64,000 bases of DNA from Fodinibius salicampi (GCF_039545095.1 NZ_BAABRS010000002.1:124001-188000); one strand, 5' to 3'. Positions 1 to 7,945 are shown, numbered from the stretch's first letter. Notes: generated by a model from the letters alone, not told the origin. Program-made: numbers and translations.

Positions 1-159
1 TCCCGCTACGACTACCGCACCGATAATGGTTATGCCGGAGATGGCATTTGCTCCCGACATTAGTGGAGTGTGTAGCGTGGGTGGCACTTTGGATATAAGT
101 TCAAAGCCTATAAAGGAGGCTAAGACAAAAATAAATAGGTTAAATATGAGTCCCGACAT
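1..159 (-). CDS. pntAB: NAD(P) transhydrogenase subunit alpha part 2 (PntA C-terminal membrane part), partial
   Basis: Only the first 53 codons lie in the window; the gene runs off the left edge. Translating the reverse strand from the ATG at 157–159 gives MSGLIFNLFIFVLASFIGFE followed by KVPPTLHTPLMSGANAISG, the signature of the small membrane subunit of proton-translocating NAD(P)+ transhydrogenase in organisms where PntA is split. It supplies transmembrane helices of the proton channel that couples hydride transfer between NADH and NADP+ to proton entry. The soluble part-1 gene lies just upstream on the same strand, and a beta subunit is expected beyond the edge. The 86-bp spacer between the two genes is AT-rich and repetitive. 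Confidence 0.88.
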   Translation of the reverse strand, partial: MSGLIFNLFIFVLASFIGFELISKVPPTLHTPLMSGANAISGITIIGAVVVAG

Positions 160-245
160 GGTGTTTATTAATTAGGAATTATGAATTAAAAATTAGGCAT
201 TAAAAGCTTTCGCTTATCCCATTCCTAATTCATCATTATTAATTC

Positions 246-1379
246 TTAATTTTCTTTTAGCATAGGGCTTATGATGTCCCCTTCATGCGTAATGGTAGTA
301 TTGAGCGTAATTTCATCTTCGAAATCGAAGTGCGGTTTCCCTTCTTCATCCAGCAGGTGGTTTAGTAATCCCCACATGTTTTTGGAATAAAGCTGACTGG
401 CATGATAGGCTAACATACTGGTTATATTGATCGGGCCAATGACCTTAACTTCATTCTCAATAACGGTTTCACCCGCTTCTGTCAGTTCGCAGTTCCCTCC
501 ATTTTCTGCCGCCAGGTCCACAATAACAGCGCCTGCATGCATATCATTAACCATTTCTTTGGTCACCAATAGCGGAGCCGGCTTCCCGGGTATGAGTGCT
601 GTTGTTATAATAATATCCGATTTCTTGGCGTGTTCATGAATAACCTGCCGCTGCCTTTCCTGTTCATCTTCGGCCAGTTCTTTGGCATACCCGCCTTCTG
701 TTTCCGATTCGTCATCCAGATCGGGTACTTCTACAAAAGTTGCACCCAAGCTTTCGACCTGTTCCTTTACGGCCGGACGTATATCAAAAGCTTCTACCAC
801 GGCACCCAGTCGCTTAGCGGTAGCGATGGCCTGCAGGCCTGCTACTCCGGCACCCAATACCAGAACTTTAGCGGGGGCGATGGTTCCGGCTGCGGTCATC
901 ATCATGGGCAGATAGCGATCCAGTTCGTTGGCTCCAATAAGAGCCGATTTATAGCCGGCAATAGAGCTCATAGAAGAGAGCGCATCCATGTTTTGTGCGC
1001 GAGAAATGCGTGGGATTGCGTCCATACCCAAGGCAGTAATGCTCTTGGATTTTAGCAATTCAACGGTCTCTTCATTCTGAAGTGCCCATAAAAAGCAGAT
1101 AAGAATCGTGCCTTCGGAAAGCGTTTCCAGGTCTTCAGAGGGAGGAGTTTGAATGCTGATTAGAATATCAGCAGACTTGAGTAATTCGGATCGATCATCC
1201 TGAATTGTTGCCCCTGATTCAATATAGGCATCATCAAGATAATTAGAGGCAAGTCCCGCCTCTTTCTCCACCACTACATCCAGTCCCAGATCTGTGAGTT
1301 TCTTTACTGTTTCGGGAATAAGCGCTACCCGATTTTCATGTTCCGCTGTTTCTTTGGGAATTGCAACAGTCACAATCAA
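246..1379 (-). CDS. pntAA: NAD(P) transhydrogenase subunit alpha part 1 (soluble NAD(H)-binding dI)
   Basis: A 377-aa soluble protein with the alanine dehydrogenase/PNT fold. The N-terminal segment has IPKETAEHENRVALIPETV, and a Rossmann NAD-binding segment has VLVLGAGVAGLQAIATAKRLG at about residues 170–190, followed by the acidic FDIRP strand end. It binds NAD(H) and passes hydride to the NADP domain of PntB; with the membrane part encoded next it forms the split alpha subunit. No ATG precedes the conserved N-terminus: translation probably begins at the TTG at 1379 or the GTG two codons later. It shares strand and presumably a transcript with the part-2 gene. Confidence 0.93.
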   Translation of the reverse strand: MIVTVAIPKETAEHENRVALIPETVKKLTDLGLDVVVEKEAGLASNYLDDAYIESGATIQDDRSELLKSADILISIQTPPSEDLETLSEGTILICFLWALQNEETVELLKSKSITALGMDAIPRISRAQNMDALSSMSSIAGYKSALIGANELDRYLPMMMTAAGTIAPAKVLVLGAGVAGLQAIATAKRLGAVVEAFDIRPAVKEQVESLGATFVEVPDLDDESETEGGYAKELAEDEQERQRQVIHEHAKKSDIIITTALIPGKPAPLLVTKEMVNDMHAGAVIVDLAAENGGNCELTEAGETVIENEVKVIGPINITSMLAYHASQLYSKNMWGLLNHLLDEEGKPHFDFEDEITLNTTITHEGDIISPMLKEN

Positions 1380-1632
1380 TAAATAAGCAGTTAAAAGTTA
1401 ACGGCCATAACTTATGTAAAAGATTTACTTTTGCAAATACTTTTTAAAAGATCATATGGGATTATCTTTCCCGGCCTGAATTCCACAGTAAAAGGGTGAG
1501 AGTTGCATTCGGGATCTATAAATATTACTAATTCAATAGACTCTATATGCTCTATAAAAAATATCGACTCAATTCTTACGACTAATTTTTGTATTATTAG
1601 ATGAATTTTGAAGAAGATAACTTTGACGACTG

Positions 1633-2613
1633 ATGGAAGATATTGCAGGAAAAACATTTGACGTAGTGATTGTAGGAAGCGGTCCGGCCGGATTAACGGC
1701 AGCACTTTATGCGGCACGGGCCGATTTGAATCCAATTGTATTTGAAGGGCCGGAGCCCGGTGGGCAGCTCATGCAGACCACGGATGTGGAAAACTATCCC
1801 GGATACCCGGAAGGCGTGATGGGGCCTAAAATGATGCAGGATTTCCGGGAGCAGGCACAGCGTTTCGGGGCTGATACCCGCTATGGAATGGTAACTAATA
1901 TCGATTTTGATGAACGACCTTATGCCATGACGATTGATGAAGAAGTCCAAATACAAGCTAAGGCTATCATCGTTTCTACCGGTGCTTCGGCCAAATGGCT
2001 GGGACTGGACAGTGAGCAACGCCTGAGAGGAAAAGGTGTTTCAGCCTGTGCTACCTGTGACGGAGCCTTTTTTCGGGATGAACATGTGATTGTCGTCGGA
2101 GGCGGTGATACGGCCATGGAAGAGGCTACATTCCTAACCAAGTTTGCCAGCAAGGTAACGGTACTTCATCGCCGCCAGGAACTGCGCGCATCCAAAGCGA
2201 TGCAGACCCGCGCTTTTAATGATAAAAAAATAGAGTTCATGTGGGATACTGAGCTTGAAGAAGTATTGGGTGAGGAGGCTGTAAATGGCGTAAAAGTTAT
2301 TAATAATGAAACGCAGGAAACTACCATCCTCGATGATGTTACGGGCGTATTTATTGCTATCGGGCATAAACCCAATACAGATCTGTTTAAAGGGGTTGTG
2401 AAGATGGATGATGTCGGATATATCCAGACTGAAGGACAGTCAACAAAAACAGGCATGCCGGGTATTTTTGCCTGTGGGGATGCAATGGATGCGGTATATC
2501 GACAAGCAGTGACGGCCGCGGGAACCGGATGTAAGGCTGCCTTGGATGCCGAACGGTACCTGGCAGAGGCAGAAGTAAGCGAGGAAGCTGTAGCCGAGCA
2601 ACACTGGAAATGA
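1633..2613 (+). CDS. trxB: thioredoxin reductase (NADPH)
   Basis: A 326-aa flavoprotein of normal TrxB length. FAD-binding GSGPAGLTAA is near residues 15–24, and the redox-active CATC is at residues 139–142, followed by D143. The NADPH-binding VVGGGDTAMEEA is near 155. The C-terminal GIFACGDAMDAVYRQAVTAAGTG is the second FAD motif. It reduces thioredoxin with NADPH in the cytoplasm. The ATG at 1633 is chosen because the conserved FDVVIVGSG strand begins a few residues later. The gene converges with the DUF4342 gene and shares a terminator-like inverted repeat with it. Confidence 0.97.
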   Translation: MEDIAGKTFDVVIVGSGPAGLTAALYAARADLNPIVFEGPEPGGQLMQTTDVENYPGYPEGVMGPKMMQDFREQAQRFGADTRYGMVTNIDFDERPYAMTIDEEVQIQAKAIIVSTGASAKWLGLDSEQRLRGKGVSACATCDGAFFRDEHVIVVGGGDTAMEEATFLTKFASKVTVLHRRQELRASKAMQTRAFNDKKIEFMWDTELEEVLGEEAVNGVKVINNETQETTILDDVTGVFIAIGHKPNTDLFKGVVKMDDVGYIQTEGQSTKTGMPGIFACGDAMDAVYRQAVTAAGTGCKAALDAERYLAEAEVSEEAVAEQHWK

Positions 2614-2616
2614 TTT

Positions 2617-2688
2617 CAGTGAACAGTGATCAGTTACCAGATAACAGCACAAAATGTTGTTCACTGTTTACTGGTCACTGTTACTTTT
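2617..2688. terminator. shared hairpin between convergent trxB and DUF4342 genes
   Basis: AACAGTGATCAGT (2622–2634) pairs with ACTGGTCACTGTT (2670–2682) with one G·U position, followed on the plus strand by TTACTTTTT. A second possible pairing joins CAGTGAACA (2617–2625) with TGTTCACTG (2658–2666). It sits exactly at the convergent 3' ends, consistent with a bidirectional terminator. Confidence 0.6.
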
Positions 2689-3111
2689 TCCTACGGTCTT
2701 ATCTGTTCTTTCTTCCGTAGTTGAATTTTCTTCCATTTCGGGAGTTCCTGTTTCGTCTTCCCCTTCCTCCTCTTCTTCATCCTGAATTTCAATATATTCG
2801 GCTTCCACTTCGTATTCATCCGTTGATTCAGTTTCATCTTCGGGATAGCGTTCTACTATGATCTTTATATCATTCATCAACAGGGCGAACATGCTGATGG
2901 CCGAAACAATAGGGGCGATAATGGTGATTAAGGCGCTCCCGGCAAGTCCAACCGTTAATTGCGACTGAAACAATACCTTCCCATTTTTATCCTTAATGAG
3001 CACGCGTCGGGCATTTCCTTCCCTGATCAGTCGCTTTACCTGGGCGATAATCTCAGATATTGTTCCCTGTATTTCCTCATTTATGGTTTTTCTAGAGCTT
3101 GAGTCTTTCAT
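2668..3111 (-). CDS. DUF4342 domain-containing protein
   Basis: A 147-aa protein. Residues ~10–90 match the DUF4342 pattern as I know it: a helical start (EEIQGTISEIIAQVKRLIREG), two short beta strands (RRVLIKDKNGKVLFQSQL), then a hydrophobic segment (TVGLAGSALITIIAPIVSAISMFALLM) that could span the membrane. The C-terminal third is very acidic and Glu-rich (DEEEEEGEDETG), probably disordered. The function of the family is unknown to me. It lies between trxB and comM, convergent with trxB. Confidence 0.7.
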   Translation of the reverse strand: MKDSSSRKTINEEIQGTISEIIAQVKRLIREGNARRVLIKDKNGKVLFQSQLTVGLAGSALITIIAPIVSAISMFALLMNDIKIIVERYPEDETESTDEYEVEAEYIEIQDEEEEEGEDETGTPEMEENSTTEERTDKTVGKSNSDQ

Positions 3112-3313
3112 AAAAATAGTACCTTTTTAAATTTTTTTGTAAGGAATAACCTCCTTAGAGGACTTACTTAATACGAAAATATATTGGTAAAGATTCATAA
3201 AACGTGCTAATCGGTCTGAGCGTTTGACTGGGATCCATTTAAATAATCTTCGGTTTCCTGGTAAGATAACACTACTACAGATTGGCCATAAAAAAATCAT
3301 TGGAGGAGTTCCT

Positions 3314-3973
3314 ATGCTATCAAGAGTATATTGTGCCTCAACTATTGGGGTGGATGCCAGGTTAATTGAAGTAGAAGTCAATAGAACGGGAGGGATGCCC
3401 AAATATTTTTTGGTGGGTTTGCCGGATCGGGCGGTGAGCGAGTCAAGTGATCGCATTGAGGCCGCACTAAAAAATTCGGGTGCGAGTTTTCCCGGGGGAC
3501 GGATAACCGTGAATTTGGCCCCGGCTGATCTTCCCAAGGAAGGCAGTGCTTTTGATTTGCCTATCGCCTTAACCCTGCTGCATGTATCCGGACAAATTGA
3601 GACGGACCGTCTTGAGCAGACATTGGTTTTGGGGGAGCTGGCACTGGATGGCAAGCTGCGTCCCATTAAGGGCGTACTCCCTATGGCGGTTCAGGCCCGC
3701 AAAAAAGGTCTCAAGCATATGGTAGTTCCTTCCGAAAACGGTCCTGAGGCAGCGGTCGTAGATGGAATAAATGTTCATGCTTTTGAGTACCTGTCCGATG
3801 TAATGGAATGGTTGAGAGGCGAGGGAAGCCATCATCCGCTGGATGTGGATGTTAAGGCAATGTTCAGCCGCAATGGAGAGCAGGAAATACTGGACTTCAG
3901 CGATGTGAGGGGACAAGAAAACGTTAAGCGGGCATTGGAGGTATCGGCCGCTGGGGGGCATAATGTGATCCTG
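3314..3973 (+). pseudogene. comM: ComM/YifB-type AAA+ ATPase, 5' fragment, interrupted by an integrated element
   Basis: Start ATG at 3314, preceded by GGAGGAG. The 220 codons before the junction are the N-terminal S5-like domain of the Mg-chelatase-related ComM/YifB family: STIGVDARLIEVEVNRTGG, VGLPDRAVSESSDRIEAAL, NLAPADLPKEGSAFDLPIAL, then the linker DFSDVRGQENVKRALEVSAAGGHN that leads into the Walker A motif. After TG at 3972–3973 the frame enters element DNA and adds about 44 unrelated hydrophobic residues before stopping at 4105. The remaining 293 codons are at 15252–16133. In proteobacteria ComM is a branch-migration helicase needed for natural transformation; here it is broken while the element is integrated. 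Confidence 0.93.
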
Positions 3974-3990
3974 TTATATACGGTTCATAT
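3960..3990 (+). other. attL: left junction of the element in comM
   Basis: Chromosomal sequence ends AATGTGATCC, then core TG at 3972–3973, then element sequence TTATATACGGTTCATATAAG. The element side carries TATACGGTT, which also occurs as TATACACGGTT at the other end. Assignment rests on comparison with attR and on the reading frame of comM. Confidence 0.8.
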
Positions 3991-4127
3991 AAGCTGTAAA
4001 CGGCATTTTAGGGGTGTTTTTACTTCTTCCTTACTACTGATTTTCTGTGTTTATGGAATTTGGATAGCTCTATCTCCTTGGACGATATTGAATGTTATCA
4101 AATAATCTAAATTAAAGAGGTAATAAA

Positions 4128-4535
4128 ATGACTACCACAAAAACAGCAGAAAAAGAAACAGAATACGTAGAAAACCATACTTTGCCCCCATCAAAACGGC
4201 TGACTTTAGATGAGGTGAAATGCACAGAAATTATGGGAATAGAGTTACCTTTACCCGCCCGGGATGTACTTGATAGAATTAGTCCTCATCGCGGCTTTAT
4301 CTACCCAGGTGCTACACTCCAATTTGAGACAAAAAGAGAGCGTTCTATATGGAAGTATAGTTTCACCAAGGTACCCGGTGGGTGGTCAAGGTGCAGGTCA
4401 GTTAAAGAGAGGGAAGATAGCAGGGCGAGGACGGTATCCCAAGACAAGAGGTTTGCCTTGAAAGTTGATGGTTACAGAACACTTACTGAAGCCGTAAGTG
4501 CTACAATGGAGAGCTGGCCAGTGGCTTGCAACTGA
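4128..4535 (+). CDS. hypothetical protein at the left end of the element
   Basis: A 135-aa protein, not recognised. A good ribosome-binding site (AAAGAGG) lies 10 bp before the ATG. The N-terminus is charged and Thr/Glu-rich (MTTTKTAEKETEYVENHTLP). The middle has RGFIYPGATLQFETKRERSIW, which could form a small beta domain, and the C-terminus is basic. It is the first element gene inside attL and is read in the same direction as the comM fragment. A terminator-like hairpin follows at once. The coding assignment is moderate: no clear homologue came to mind. Confidence 0.55.
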   Translation: MTTTKTAEKETEYVENHTLPPSKRLTLDEVKCTEIMGIELPLPARDVLDRISPHRGFIYPGATLQFETKRERSIWKYSFTKVPGGWSRCRSVKEREDSRARTVSQDKRFALKVDGYRTLTEAVSATMESWPVACN

Positions 4536-4541
4536 TTCAGG

Positions 4542-4572
4542 TGCCCGGCCTGCTCAAGTAGTGGGTCGGGCA
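4542..4572. terminator. GC-rich hairpin after the first element gene
   Basis: TGCCCGGCC (4542–4550) pairs with GGTCGGGCA (4564–4572), a 9-bp stem with one G·U position, in the short gap between the forward gene at 4128 and the convergent reverse-strand operon. There is no long T run, so termination strength is uncertain. Confidence 0.5.
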
Positions 4573-4599
4573 AATTAATTGATCGCAAAATTTCAAAAT

Positions 4600-5028
4600 T
4601 TAAACTTCTTTAATATTAAATATTATGTCATTCATCGCGACTTGCTTTTTATTTTCATCAAGAAGCCTTACAAAATATTGCCCTTCTTCTTGAATTGTAA
4701 TATTTATAGTTACTCGTAATCGAAATCTTTTGTGATTTTCTTCAAACCTTACGGGCAAATCTTCTCGAATTATTTTAGCATCACCTTGTGGATTTTCAAG
4801 CTGTAAAACAAATTCTTTATCTAAAACTCCTTTGCCATCACTTTCCTCTCGTGTGAAATTTGCAATAGCTTGAATACTAAAATTGATTTCAGGTGGAGTA
4901 AAGCTATCTTCGTTTTCACTTTCTTCTTTTTCAGCTGTTATTTCCTCTACAATATCGAATAGGCTAAGTGAACCAGTACTTGCATCAATAGAAGACGATC
5001 TACAAAGTATTAAAAAATCTACTCTCAT
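4600..5028 (-). CDS. DUF6941-like beta-sandwich protein, third gene of the cargo operon
   Basis: A 142-aa protein. The start MRVDFLILCRSSSIDASTGSLSLFDIVEEI and the body pattern of strands (EFVLQLENPQGDAKI, FRLRVTINITIQEEGQYFVRLLDENKK) resemble DUF6941-type proteins: small predicted beta-sandwiches of unknown function that often begin by reporting a named quantity and end with a ligand-like strand pair. The resemblance is from memory, not from a search. It is the last gene of a reverse-strand operon (6141 to 4600), 26 bp after the preceding gene, and is markedly more AT-rich than the chromosomal flanks. Confidence 0.7.
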   Translation of the reverse strand: MRVDFLILCRSSSIDASTGSLSLFDIVEEITAEKEESENEDSFTPPEINFSIQAIANFTREESDGKGVLDKEFVLQLENPQGDAKIIREDLPVRFEENHKRFRLRVTINITIQEEGQYFVRLLDENKKQVAMNDIIFNIKEV

Positions 5029-5054
5029 AACTTATAATTAAATCTTTTATAAAT

Positions 5055-5579
5055 TTAGCTTTCAGCAATTTTCATCTTACTTCTTTCTTGAGTAAAGTCC
5101 TCAGTACTTATCTTAAGGGCTAAACCTTCACTTTGACCAAGATCTGAGCCTACACTAAATATTCCGCTTTCTCCAATCAAGTATTCCTTTTCACTAATTA
5201 AATTGGCTTGGTTTTCTATTTTTTTATTTAATTCTTCAATTGTAAGATTTAGTGCATCATAAAGTAACGACTCATTGTCAATCATTTTACAAACACGAAT
5301 AAGTTCTTTCTTAACTGATACTGATTTAGATTTGGAAAATACCGCTAAATAAGCTAAAAAAGTACCTACAAAAGTATAACTATGTTCTTTATCAATAAAG
5401 TTTTTGAACTTTGTTAAAACTAATTCAATTAGTGTTGGGTCACTTTCAATTGATTTGAAAACTTTTTTCAATTTAGGGTTATCAATTGCTCTGTAATACA
5501 TATCAATTGCAGTATTTCCCAGCATTATATCTGCAGCTATCTCACGGCTTTCTATAAAATCAATATCTTGCTGTAACAT
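5055..5579 (-). CDS. hypothetical helical protein, middle gene of the cargo operon
   Basis: A 174-aa protein, not recognised. It is predominantly helical: residues ~5–110 are a run of amphipathic helices (DIMLGNTAIDMYYRAIDNPK, DPTLIELVLTKFKNFIDK, YTFVGTFLAYLAVFSKSK, VKKELIRVCKMIDNESLL), followed by a likely coiled-coil (LTIEELNKKIENQANLISEK) and a polar tail. No signal peptide. It begins 4 bp after the stop of the Cys–His protein gene, so the two are almost certainly co-translated. An adaptor or immunity-like role is possible but unsupported. Confidence 0.75.
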   Translation of the reverse strand: MLQQDIDFIESREIAADIMLGNTAIDMYYRAIDNPKLKKVFKSIESDPTLIELVLTKFKNFIDKEHSYTFVGTFLAYLAVFSKSKSVSVKKELIRVCKMIDNESLLYDALNLTIEELNKKIENQANLISEKEYLIGESGIFSVGSDLGQSEGLALKISTEDFTQERSKMKIAES

Positions 5580-5583
5580 ATTT

Positions 5584-6141
5584 TTAATGGTTTGTTTTAA
5601 GATATCTATAAAATTTTATGCTATCATAGTTGTAGGGATTGCTATTGATACCATGTATATATTCTCCAAAAGCTCCCCATTTAGAGAGAACTTTAATCCC
5701 TTTTGATTGCTTATTACTTACTTCTTTAACTTTACAACCTTCTATATTACAAATTATTCCCGTATGTATATTTCTATTCGAACCATTTCTTTTTTTATAA
5801 TAAGCGATTATATCTCCAATTCTTAGTATTTCATCGCCTTTTAATTCTTGATATCCTTCATTATCAATTACTCTTTGTGGTTCTGTAAACCATCCTCTTC
5901 GATTTGCTAAAGTTAAGCCATGACAATTATAACAAACGGTAGGAAGATTTTTTCTAATTGCCTCATTATCATAAATACTCCTTTGAATCCTATCATCCTC
6001 AATTATATTTTTGTATTCAGATGAACCATCCGGAACCGTATAACTTTTAATTTTATAAATTTGTTCCTTTAATCCACAATCTAATACTAACTCAAATGAT
6101 GAAGTTGGAACTTTTTTAGACTTATACCACGATATATTCAT
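5584..6141 (-). CDS. predicted papain/NlpC-like cysteine hydrolase, first gene of the cargo operon
   Basis: A 185-aa protein with no signal peptide. The arrangement suggests a circularly ordered papain-like or NlpC/P60-like fold: TVCYNCHGLTLANRRGW (Cys70, Cys73), then GDEILRIGDIIAYY at ~102–115, NIHTGIICN (His126), VLSKWGAFGEYIH (Trp155, His163) and a C-terminal FYRYL strand. Cys73 followed by His-Gly looks like the nucleophile and His126 the base; this is inference from spacing. Substrate unknown: peptide, acyl or peptidoglycan bonds are all possible. It leads the three-gene operon, which is AT-rich compared with the rest of the element. Confidence 0.72.
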   Translation of the reverse strand: MNISWYKSKKVPTSSFELVLDCGLKEQIYKIKSYTVPDGSSEYKNIIEDDRIQRSIYDNEAIRKNLPTVCYNCHGLTLANRRGWFTEPQRVIDNEGYQELKGDEILRIGDIIAYYKKRNGSNRNIHTGIICNIEGCKVKEVSNKQSKGIKVLSKWGAFGEYIHGINSNPYNYDSIKFYRYLKTNH

Positions 6142-6330
6142 TAAGCTTCAACAACTGTTTAATTTACACTCTTCTCCGTAAAGGTATTTTTTTAAGCTGT
6201 TAGAACATAATCATCTTAGTTTAGTAATAAAAGTAGTGACTTCCTCAATAATAATAAACTATCAGATAGTTCGGTAATATTCTTAATCAAATCATCCGTT
6301 CTTAGAATTAGTCTGATGAGTACAAGTAAT

Positions 6331-6441
6331 TTATCTTGGATTAATACCCAACAACCACATCACTAATATGATTAAGCCATAGACAAGAAAATAAGCGAGG
6401 CCTATTTTCCACCAATTTTTAAAATTTTCTGGATCTGCCAT
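6331..6441 (-). CDS. 36-aa single-pass membrane peptide
   Basis: Reverse-strand ATG at 6441 gives MADPENFKNWWKIGLAYFLV then YGLIILVMWLLGINPR and stop. It has a short polar N-terminus and one uninterrupted transmembrane helix, the layout of a genuine small inner-membrane protein. It lies 189 bp upstream of the Cys–His protein operon on the same strand and is divergent from the membrane protein gene at 6600. It fills what otherwise looks like a 460-bp gap; the remaining parts (6142–6330 and 6442–6599) are AT-rich and show no further gene. Confidence 0.55.
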   Translation of the reverse strand: MADPENFKNWWKIGLAYFLVYGLIILVMWLLGINPR

Positions 6442-6599
6442 AGTAAATAATAGGGCCAGCCCTTTAGCGACTGACCCCGACACATTATGAGTTCACATAA
6501 GTAAGTACCTTTTAGGAGCCAATCCTTACAAATTATTTTCAATTTTCTCTTAGCATCAGTACAATAGTTCAAAGAGGAAATGAAGTTTAATAACAGATT

Positions 6600-7088
6600 A
6601 TGAAACCAAGTGATATAAAGTGGCTATTTAAAAAGAAGCCTAAATGCGTTGATTGTTATTTCCTCACAAAGTTTGAAAGTGATGGTATGGGCGGCGCTAT
6701 AAATAGAGGAAAAGTAAAAATTCAAGAGCGTAGACAAATTGAAAAGGGTCGAATTGATACCTGGCTAAATCCAAAACTTCATTTAGCATGCTTTCAGGGC
6801 GTTTGGAGTGATAATTTCAAAGAGAAAGAAAGACATCGTTTAGAAAAGATTACAAAGGGTCGGCCTGAATGTGACGAAAAAAACCGATTTAAGAAATTTG
6901 AACCCGGAGAGCCGGAGGTCGAAAAAGCGTATAAAGAACACCAAAAAGAAATGGAGAGAAAGGAGCCTGTTCCAATGTTTAAAACACCAGGTTATGTATT
7001 GACAATAATTATAGGCTTGTTAAGTATTTTTGTCGGCTTATTATCTATACCAAGTATTAGGAATTGGTTTTTTTCACTTTTCAATTAA
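6600..7088 (+). CDS. putative zinc-binding protein with C-terminal transmembrane helix
   Basis: A 162-aa protein, family not recognised. The N-terminal part has Cys16-x2-Cys19 (KCVDCYFL), and further Cys at 64 (HLACFQGVW) and 91 (RPECDEK), so a four-Cys zinc site is plausible. A basic, Glu/Lys-rich linker (~95–125) leads to one hydrophobic segment (YVLTIIIGLLSIFVGLLSI) that should anchor it in the membrane with the Cys domain in the cytoplasm. A 58-aa membrane protein follows 12 bp later, so the two probably form an operon in the AT-rich cargo region. Confidence 0.7.
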   Translation: MKPSDIKWLFKKKPKCVDCYFLTKFESDGMGGAINRGKVKIQERRQIEKGRIDTWLNPKLHLACFQGVWSDNFKEKERHRLEKITKGRPECDEKNRFKKFEPGEPEVEKAYKEHQKEMERKEPVPMFKTPGYVLTIIIGLLSIFVGLLSIPSIRNWFFSLFN

Positions 7089-7100
7089 GTTTTGATAACT

Positions 7101-7277
7101 ATGTCACAAGTAATTGCAATAATCTTTTTTTGTTTTGTCGCTTATGCAATTTACGATGCAATGAAAAGATCAAATGCCACAATAACTGATATACTCACAC
7201 CTCCAGCCATTGTTGCTGTTATTTGCCTAATCCTTTTTGTACTTGCGGCACTTTATAAATTTCTTTTTGGATACTGA
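7101..7277 (+). CDS. small two-helix membrane protein
   Basis: 58 aa from the ATG at 7101; an upstream in-frame TTG at 7092 is less likely. Two hydrophobic helices (VIAIIFFCFVAYAIYDA and IVAVICLILFVLAALYKF) flank a short polar loop (KRSNATITDILTPP). It follows the Cys-domain membrane protein by 12 bp and is probably expressed with it. Function unknown. Confidence 0.6.
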   Translation: MSQVIAIIFFCFVAYAIYDAMKRSNATITDILTPPAIVAVICLILFVLAALYKFLFGY

Positions 7278-7285
7278 AGTCTCCT

Positions 7286-7498
7286 TTAAATCAGCCTAAA
7301 ATACTTCATAGCCTCAACCGCTTCTTGATCATAGTCTCGGCTTAGAGCTTCCACAAGATCCTCCCTTAACTTTGAGGAATACCGTAGGTGGGCCTTAAGT
7401 GTTTGCTCCGCTTCTCTGCGGCTCATCTGCCCCTGCCGTACTGCTGACAGATGTTCTACCGCTTGTCGCTTAATTGATATGGGAATAACTGTTTTCAT
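7286..7498 (-). CDS. hypothetical small helical protein, antitoxin-like
   Basis: A 70-aa protein from the ATG at 7498 (MKTVIPISIKRQAVEHLSAV); an ORF extension to 7546 is possible but less natural. It is all alpha and charged, with a region VRQGQMSRREAEQTLKAHLR that could be a short HTH. No family recognised. It ends convergent with the small membrane protein and is divergent from the XRE regulator, a common position for a controlled or antitoxin gene, but no toxin partner is visible. Confidence 0.5.
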   Translation of the reverse strand: MKTVIPISIKRQAVEHLSAVRQGQMSRREAEQTLKAHLRYSSKLREDLVEALSRDYDQEAVEAMKYFRLI

Positions 7499-7671
7499 AC
7501 TGTTAATATAATAATTTTCAGCCCATCCTAAACCAATTAGGCTCATATTTTCGATCTAACGCCCTATCTATGTTTTATCCATTATGTAACATCGTTATTT
7601 GGACTTCAGGAGCTCTGCCGTTAGATTTAAGAAAATTAAAATACAGAACACCTTTTTTAAATTTCTTAAAA

Positions 7672-7899
7672 ATGAATAATGCCTTGCCTTTAAAAAGAGC
7701 TCGAGTACGTAAGGGACTCACTCAGGAACAGCTTGCATTCGTAGCTGGTATTACCAATGTGACGATATCAAACATTGAAAACGGGCAAGTCAAACCTAAT
7801 CCCACAACTCGGGAAAAGATTGAGAAGGTTATAGGTTCCGTGGACTGGGAAAGAACATTTGATGAAGGGCAAGTAAAGCGAAGAATTTTAACCAATTAA
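7672..7899 (+). CDS. XRE-family helix-turn-helix regulator
   Basis: 75 aa from the ATG at 7672. The HTH covers nearly the whole protein: ARVRKGLTQEQLAFVAGITN then VTISNIENGQVKPNPTTREK, the typical Cro/C1-type pattern (TQEQLA...VTISNIENG). An in-frame extension back to 7570 is possible, but its sequence looks non-coding. It precedes the element's backbone genes in the same direction and is the likely transcriptional regulator of the element. Confidence 0.85.
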   Translation: MNNALPLKRARVRKGLTQEQLAFVAGITNVTISNIENGQVKPNPTTREKIEKVIGSVDWERTFDEGQVKRRILTN

Positions 7900-7945
7900 T
7901 ATTATCAAAATGAAATTACAAATATTCTCAGCAGGAGGACACACT

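Noticed and set aside
3224-3313. 30-codon upstream extension of comM
   Set aside because: The ATG at 3314 has a GGAGGAG site and begins exactly at the conserved N-terminus; the extension has no family similarity.
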